From Nipponacmea schrenckii (lineage: Eukaryota > Mollusca > Gastropoda > Lottiidae), in the NCBI GenBank assembly GCA_030562195.1, contig CM060200.1, forward strand, positions 27,071,023-27,135,022: 64,000 bases of DNA, read 5' to 3'. Numbering within the stretch: the first letter of the stretch is position 1; every line of letters begins with the position of its first letter. The translations under genes and the position numbers were made by a program. The notes under the pieces were generated by a model. It saw nothing but the letters and a program-made list of their open reading frames with translations, was not told where the DNA came from and made no database searches. Of the stretch, positions 49,401-58,400 are shown in pieces.

Positions 49401-52400
49401 TTTCCAACGATGTATAACAAAGGTTTTTAAAATGAAAATTGAATTTTTTGATTTTGAAAATAAAAGTACATTTTGCCGTATTTGCGTTTTTTGGAAATGT
49501 ATGTGTGTATATCTCGTGATCTATTAGATGTACAAGCTTCAAATTTGTAACGTGAATATACATTTTGAAAGTGATTACATTCATATAAAAAAATGAGATG
49601 GGCGTGGCACATCCGGGTAAAATTCCATTTTACCATTTATATGGGTCAGCGAATTACGGCTGTAGGAAATAACGTTTTAAAAAAAAGTACCTTGCACACA
49701 GATACCTCATTGCTTTGGCCAGTGGATCCCGAAAAATCAGATGCTTCGGCCTGTTTGTTGCAATTTGCAACACTAGCAAAAAGTATCAGTTTTTTTTCGA
49801 GTTGTGGGGCTTCTTTCTCATGACCTTGACCTTTGGTGACTTTGACCTTTACAAGGTCATAGGTCACGGGTTTTGGCTTTCAGTTGACAAATTGATATTT
49901 TACCTTCGACGTCTACTTCCGGTTTTATATCTGCCCGAAAACAGCAAAATATACAACTTTGGACTGCTCTAGAGCGTGACCTAATTAATTTAGAGGGTTA
50001 TTTTTTTTCAGATTCTTAAGGCATCTTTGTCCACTTTCCAGCGATGTATAACAAAAATTTCTAAAATAAAAATTTAATTTTTGCACTTTTAAAATTTAAG
50101 TACATTTTGTTTTTTTGAAATGTATTTGTGTATATCTCGTGATCTATTAGCTGTACAAGCTTCAAATTTGTACCGCGAATATACATTTCAAATGTGATTA
50201 GATTTAGGCCAAAATAAATGAGATGGGCATGGCACATCCGGGTAAACTTCCAATTCTTCACTTATATCGGTCAGCGCTTTACATCTGTAGGAAAATACGT
50301 TTTTCAAAAAAGTACTTTGCACACAGATACCTCGTTGCTTTGGCCAGATTCTCCCAGAAAATCAAATGTTTCGGGCTGTTTGTTGCAATTTTGCAACGTT
50401 AGCAAAGTACCACTCTGTGCCACGTGTGGCTCTAGTTATAATTGTTTTATAACAATTGAACCCTATATTTTCAGATTATTGGTTATTATAATTGTTATAT
50501 AATAATTGAACCCTATATTTTCAAATTATTGGTTATTATAATTGTTTTATAACAATTGAACCCTATATTTTCAGATTATTGGTTATTATAATTGTTATAT
50601 AACAATCGAACACTATATTTTTAGATTATTGGTTATTATAATTGTTCTATAATAATTGATCCCTATATTTTCAGATTATTGGTTATTATAATTGTTCTAT
50701 AATAATTGAACCCTATATTTTCAGATTATTGGTTATTATAATTGTTATATAATAATTGAACCCTATATTTTTAGATTATTGGTCATTATAACTGTTATGT
50801 AATAATTGAACCCTATATTTTCAGATTATTGGTTATTATAATTGTTATATAATAATTGAACCCTATATTTTCAGATTATTGGTTATTATAATTGTTATAT
50901 AATAATTGAACCCTATATTTTCAGATTATTTGTTATTATATTTGTTCTATGATAATTGAACCCTATATTTTTAGATTATTGGTCATTATAACTGTTATGT
51001 AATAATTGAACCCTATTTATTCAGATTATTGGTTATTATAATTGTTCTATGATAATTGAACCCTATATTTTCAGATTATTGGTTATTATAACTGTTATGT
51101 AATAATTGAACCCTATATTTTCAGGCTACATTATACAGATTAAATGGTGATACAAATCCACTTCATATTGATCCATCTTTTGCTACCATGGCTGGTTTGT
51201 AAAATTTTATATTTTCATATCATATCTGTTGTCATTTTTATAACCAGTGGTATGAGTAAATGGTTTTGGAGGTTCCTTTTTCCCTACCAATACTTAAAAA
51301 CAATTTGAAGATTTGCTTCACTTTAATAAATTAATATCGGATGTTCAAGAATCCTGTGACTAAGAGCTCCCATCACTCAGGGTAAATGATATTGAATCCA
51401 TCCTTTGCTTTACTAAATCAGCTTCATACTTTCCACTACTCATATCTGCTTTTAAATACCTTCTGAGCTTCTTTTGTCAGATAGCTGATATTAGTTTGTA
51501 ATAACATTAAAAATTATAAACATTTCATCTATCTGAAATAATATGATATTTAGCCTGTGTTATCTAATCTAACTAGAGAATTTTTTATCTGTGAAATTTC
51601 TGACTTGGCACCTCTTCAATTTACGACATCATGCATAATTTGTTTGTATTTGAAGGTTTTAAAACTCCTATATTACATGGTTTATGTTCGTTTGGATATG
51701 GTGTTAGACATGTTTTAAAACAGTATGCTAATAATGATGTCTCATTGTTTAAAGCAGTTAAGGTAAGGATCGCTGTCACATAGCCACATTTCTAAATAGT
51801 CATCTTATGTTGGTAAATTCTTTAGAAAATTTAACAACCAATGCCAGATTTAATTTGAAACTTGTGCAATAAAATTGGGAAGTTTGTTAATGCAATGGTT
51901 CAATTGGATTGTTCACTATTTGAAACATTCTACAGTCTTTTAGTCAAGGATTCTGATTGACTGTATTCACTTGAACTTGACTTATTCAAGTCAGAACATT
52001 GAAAAGATATAACCCCTAGTTACATTCCAGATCTTAAAGGATGACAGAAACTCATTCAATATAAATAAATTAAGTACTCTAAACTCCCAGTGAGCTTTGT
52101 TTATTTTTATACGCAAACATGAAAATGTGGACGTATAGCGCCATCACCCCTATCCGTCCGTGGGTCTGTCCGTCCGCGATACAGGCCAGAGTTTTTATCC
52201 GATTTGAATGAAACTTGGTATGTGTATTCATCTTGATAATATCTCGGACAAGTTCGAAAATGGCGCGATTCCAGATGTCAGTTTATGAGTTATGGCCCTT
52301 GATTAAATGAAAAAACGATAAAATTTACTCGTGTACGCAATAGAAGCTATAGTTTGCATCCGATTTTAATAAAACTTGGTTTGTGTATTCATCTTGATAA

Positions 52401-55400
52401 TATCTCGGACAACTTCGAAAATGGCACGATTCCAGATGTCGGTTTATGAGTTATGGCCCTTGATTAAATGAAAAAATGTTAAAATGGACTTGTGTATGCA
52501 ATAAAAGCTGTAGTTTTCATCTGATTTGAATGAAACTTAGTATGTGTATTCATCTTGATAATATCTCGCCAGATGTTGGTTTATGAGTTATGGCCCTTGA
52601 TTAAATGAATAAATGTTAAGATTTACTTGTGTACGCAATAAAAGCTGTAGTTTTTATCCGATTTGAATGAAACTTGTGTATTCATCTTAATAACATCTCG
52701 GACAAGTTCTTGCCTGGCAAGCTATCTTTAAGTTTACTTCCGATTTAGCAATGATGAGCGTACCATCCTTAGTGTTTGATTATCTCGAAATACAATTTGT
52801 CGAACTAGATTTTTTAAATATATTTCTCGGCTTTTAAAAAGATACTGCATTCTATAAGATTTGTGGGTATAAAATTGACTTATTAATGGTTTGCTGCATC
52901 TTAGCATGGACATAAATTTTAGTTTTCAAGAATGGTCAGTATGAAAATATATTCATCAGTAAACTTACCTGCTGTCAAAAAGTAACAGAATCCCTTAAAA
53001 TCTGGAATACTCACAAAACTTAGTCATTTTGAAAAGCGCTTAATCAATTTATTAATCCTTTTTCAATAATCAAATGCATCTTTATGGATAACCACTTAGT
53101 TTCTTGGATATTTTTTTGTTTTTTTATGTTATTGATGGCAGCAGGTATATTTACTGATGAATAGAGCTCTTATTGGCTTAAAAGTTTAAAATTTTCAAAT
53201 TTTATGTTCATTCTTAGACCTGATATGAATAAGGCATCATAAATAGCGTGTGACTTCACAAAACGCCCTAGCAACGTAATTTGGACGGCAAGGGAAGATA
53301 GCTCTTATATGATATTTACTTGTTTATGGAATTACCTCATAGAACTTTCAGGAAAATTCAAGATTAAATGTAAGGTGTTTTTTTTGGGGGTACGAAACAT
53401 CCATTTTAGTGTTTGTGAAAGAAATGTAATTTATTTTAAGAATTTCAGAATATTCACTCCGAGACTACCTTGACTGACCACGACCTAGCTGTAAACAAAC
53501 ATGGCGGCCCCCATGGAGGCCATCTTTTTTCTTTTGATGCATATACATGTATACATGTTACCATAAGACATGGCTTTGCCGTCGAGAGAGCTGCGCCCTC
53601 ATATTATCATAATAAGTAATTCTAAAGGAAATGCAGGAACCAAAAATGTCTAAGTATTGGAATGGTGCAAATTGATGCTATCAAAGTCTCCAAAACAAAT
53701 TAAAATTTAAGAAAAACTCTTTACAATCACTTTTACCCTTTGAACATTTATTCTGAATAGATTAGACATTATATTCTCTGTACTTTAAGTATTATTACTG
53801 GCTATGTATGATAATAATACTATGTGACTTCACATGGATTTTAACAGTTGCTTGAATACTTTCCTGTTTTATTTGATCATGCCCAGCTTTTAAATTATTT
53901 ACTTTTTACCTAAGATTTTAAGTTAGAAACATTATCCCTGCTTCACTGGATTGTCTCTATTCCACCTTACTAATTAATCACATGGGTATTAATCTCTTGA
54001 TGTTGAAAAAATCTCAAAGCTTATTGTTATAAAAATTTAAATTTTTGTTTATGTTTAAATAACAAAAAGCAATATTGTTGATCTTCGTCATATATTATTC
54101 ACTTCTTTGGGTTGTTTTAATCAGTCATGTGTTTAGATGACTTGTACATGTACTTTAGCTCTTCCACTTGTAGAAAAGTTGAGGTTAATACACTTGCCAT
54201 CACCCACTACACACATTATGATCAGCAATAAAAATGTGGTCTCCCCTTTAACTTTCCTCTACCCACATTATGAACAGCAATAAAGATGGAGTCTCCCCTT
54301 ATACTTTCCTCTACCTACATTATGATCAGCATAAAGATGGAGTCTCCCCTTTTACTTTCCTCTATCTACATTATGAACAGCAATAAAGATAGTGTCTCCC
54401 CTCTTACTTTCCTCTACTCACATTATGAAAAGCAACAAAGATGGGGTCTTCCCTTTAACTTTCCTCTATCCACATTATGAACAGCAACAAAGATGGGGCC
54501 TCCCCTTTAACTTTCCTTTACCCACATTATGAACAGCAACAAAGAAGGGGTCTCCCGTTTAACTTTCCTCTACCCACATTAAGAACAGCAACAAAGATGG
54601 GGTCTCCCCTTTAACTTTCCTCTACCTACATTATGAACACCAACAAAGAATGAATCTGTACATCACCCATATTATGATAAACATGTTTGGGTGGCTCCTT
54701 TCAAATCCTTGTCTCTTAATATTAAATCATGACGCTGTTCCTAACAAAGGTCAAGATTACACTTTCAGACTTTATTTTGAATTGAATTTCAGATATCAAA
54801 AAGTAACTTGTAATTGTAATTCATGCATGAGAGAACCAGTGGTAGTCAAAAAAAATAATATTCTCTTTCTGTCATTTTAGTATTTATGTTTTCACTAACC
54901 CAAACAGGAATATGATAACAACAAAATATCAGGAAATAATCTTCAGCTATGTACAATGCTTAACAACAATTGTAACTCTTGTTTGCCATTTTAGGTGAGA
55001 TTTTCTAAACCTGTCTTACCTGGCCAGACTCTTCAGACTGATATGTGGAAAGATGGTAGTAGAGTACACTTTCAAACTAAGGTAATACAAATATCACTGC
55101 TTACTATTACTAAGATTTAGTTATGAAATATTCCTTAAAGTACTCTTGCATGGAATCTAATATTCATAAAAGTCAAAAATTTCAGAATAAAAGATCAGAC
55201 ACTATATTGGTTCAAGGATGTATACCATAATGAAAACTTTTAGTTTGTGAATGTGATAAATTTTTTTATTTCCTTTTATTTTTCCAAATCAGCCCATGTA
55301 TGGATTGTGAATGAAGACTATATAAATACTGGAGTAAAAAGTTTGAATAACCGTTTTACTTGACTTACCATTGATTGATGTATGGCTTTGTTTCTTATAA

Positions 55401-58400
55401 TGAATTATTTAAAATTTGTATTGTAGGTTGTTGAAAATGGTAATATTTGTATATCTGGTGCTTACGTTGATTTAAAAGATATTGTCACAGCTTCTAAACC
55501 TGTATCTTCTAATATGGTAGAGTATTTATTCTTTAAATACCTTGTCACAAATGATGTCAAGGTTGTAGACTCGACAATTCATTGATCTATGAATTGTGAA
55601 CAATTTCCTCTTCATATGAAATAAGTGTTTGCAATTCAGTTATTGTGAGTTATTGAAGATCAGTGATGTTTATTAAGAAGCATTTATACAATATTTACCA
55701 TATTACACTACATAATGCAACCATATTACACAGCAACACTATACTATTTTCACAATGCAGGAAACCTGGTAATAATTGGAATAATTATACTTCTTACAAC
55801 CACAATGTCAGGAGGCTCAATCTGTTTTAATGTAACTATGAGCGTTATCACTGAATTTGTTTGCCATTAGTTCATCATCAGTTCATCAGCGGTTTACCAT
55901 TTGTTCATCATTAAATCATCATCAGTTCATCATTAGTTCATCATTAAATCATCATCAGTTCATCATTAGTTCATCATCGGTTCATAATTAGACTAAAAAT
56001 CTGTTTATATTTCAGTCATCATCAGTAAAATCTAACAGTATGTTTGAACACTTAATACAACAACTACCAAGTCGTAAAGGATTGGCTAGTAAAATAAATG
56101 CTGTATTTTTATTCAATATATTACAAAATGGTAAACAGGCTGTACAATGGAGTAAGTATTTTGGGGGTTGAATTGGTAGATTATTGATAAATCTCATTAA
56201 GCAAACCTAACTTTAGTTACAATTGGATTTACTAAATTCTTTAGGTTTATCTATATATCAAATCAATATTGATATCACATTGTCACATCATTATTGATAT
56301 CACATTGTTTTTATCATCAAATCATCATATCCTCACCATCATCATCACCTTATCACATCATGATTGATGTCTTCTCATCATCATACTACCATTGTCTTGT
56401 CTAGCATCTCAATTGATAATTCATCATCATCTTGTCACACCATCAAAATTATCACATCATTATCATGACTATCACATCATAATCAATCATTATCATCATC
56501 AAGTATCATTATCACATCATTCTGAATTTTATACGCCCACATTATAATGTGGTCATATATTGTCGTCACCCTGTCCGTCCGTCCGTCTACAATTTCTTGT
56601 GAGAGAGAGACTACAGTTTTTGTTGGATTTGAATTAAACGTGCTGTGATCGTTTATATTGATGAGATCTCGGACAAGTTCGAATTTGGCGATTTTTTGAT
56701 GAACGCTTTTTAAGTTATTGCACTTGACTTAGTCAAAATGCGTCAACATTGGCCTGTGAACGCGATAGAGACTACAGTTTTTATACGCCCACACATAAAT
56801 GTGGGCGTATATTGTAGTCGCCCCTGTCTGTCTGTCTGTCTGTCCACAATTGTTGTGAACACGATAGAGACCACATTTCTTGATGGATTTTGACCAAATT
56901 TGGTGAGTGTGTTTGTTATAACCCAAGGAAGAAGCCTATTGAAAATCAGACCAATCGAAAAATATTCAATGAGTTATTGCCCTTGTTTTTGAAAATTTGT
57001 TGTGAACACGATTAAGAGTGTGTTTCTTGATGGATTTTGATGAAATATGGTGTGATTGTTTGTTATTACTTAAGGATGAAGCCTATTGAAAATCAAACAA
57101 ATCGAAAAATAAATTGATGAGTTATTGCCCTTGTTCTTGAAAACACATTCATTTTGCGTTCAAAAATGTGTTGTGGACATGATAGAGAGATGGTTTCTGG
57201 ATGGATTTTGACCAATTTTGGTGTGTGTGTTTGTAATCATCCAAGGATGAAGCTGTAATCATCCAAGGATGAAGCCTGTCTGTCCGTCTGTCTGTCTGTC
57301 CGTCCGTCTGCCTGTCCACAATTGTTGTGAACACGATAGAGACCACATTTCTTGATGGATTTTGACCAAATTTGGTGAGTGTGTTTGTTATTACCCAAGG
57401 AAGAAGACTATTGAAAATCAGACCAATCGAAAAATATTAAATGAGTTATTGCCCTTGTTTTTGAAAATTTGTTGTGAACACGATTAAGAGTGTTTTTCTT
57501 GATGGATTTTGATGAAATTTGGTGTGATTGCTTGTTATTACTTAAGGATGAAGCCTATTGAAAATCAGACAAATCGAAAAATAAATTGATGAGTTATTGC
57601 CCTTGTTCTTGAAAACACATTCATTTTGCGTTCAAAAATGTGTTGTGGACATGATAGAGAGGTGGTTTCTGGATGGATTTTGACCAATTTCGGTGTGTGT
57701 GTTTGTAATCATCCAAGGATGAAGCCTTCTGCCCGCCTTTCTGTCTGTATGTCCGTCTGTCTGTCCGTCTGCCTGTCCGCCTGTCCACAATTGTTGTGAA
57801 CACGATAGAGACCACATTTCTTGATGGATTTTGACCAAATTTGGTGAGTGTGTTTGTTATAACCAAAGGACGATGGATTTGAATGGAACTTGGAATGAGT
57901 CTTTGTAATGACCCAAGGATGAAGCCTATCGAAAATGAAACCAATCGAAAAATATTTACTATGAGTTATTGCCCTTGTCCTAAAATTCCTTGTGAACACG
58001 ATAGGGAGCCGGGTTCTTGATGGAATTTGATGAAAGCTTGGTGTGAGTGTTTGTTATAACTCGAGGATAGACCCTATTGAAAATCAGACTAATCAAAAAA
58101 TATTTATTGAGTTATTGCCCTTGTTCTTTAAAACGTGTTTACTTTATCAGCCTCTTATTCTTTGTAGACTTGATAGAGATCTGGTTTTGATTTTGACAAA
58201 GCATAATTTGAGCCTTTTGAATTACCCAAAGAAGAAACCGAAAGCAAATTTAGCTTACCGAAAAATATTTACTTTGAGTTATTGACTTTGTCCAGAAATT
58301 TCTTGTGAATACGATAGGAAGTTGTGTTCTTGATGTGTTTTGATGAAAGTTAGTTTATTTGTAACATCCTAAGGATGTACCCTATTGAAAGCCAGGCAAA

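Noticed and set aside
57149..57999. Overlapping minus-strand frames with RQTDRQTD repeats
   Set aside because: They arise from the CCGTCTGTC tracts of a dispersed repeat and occur in several frames at once.
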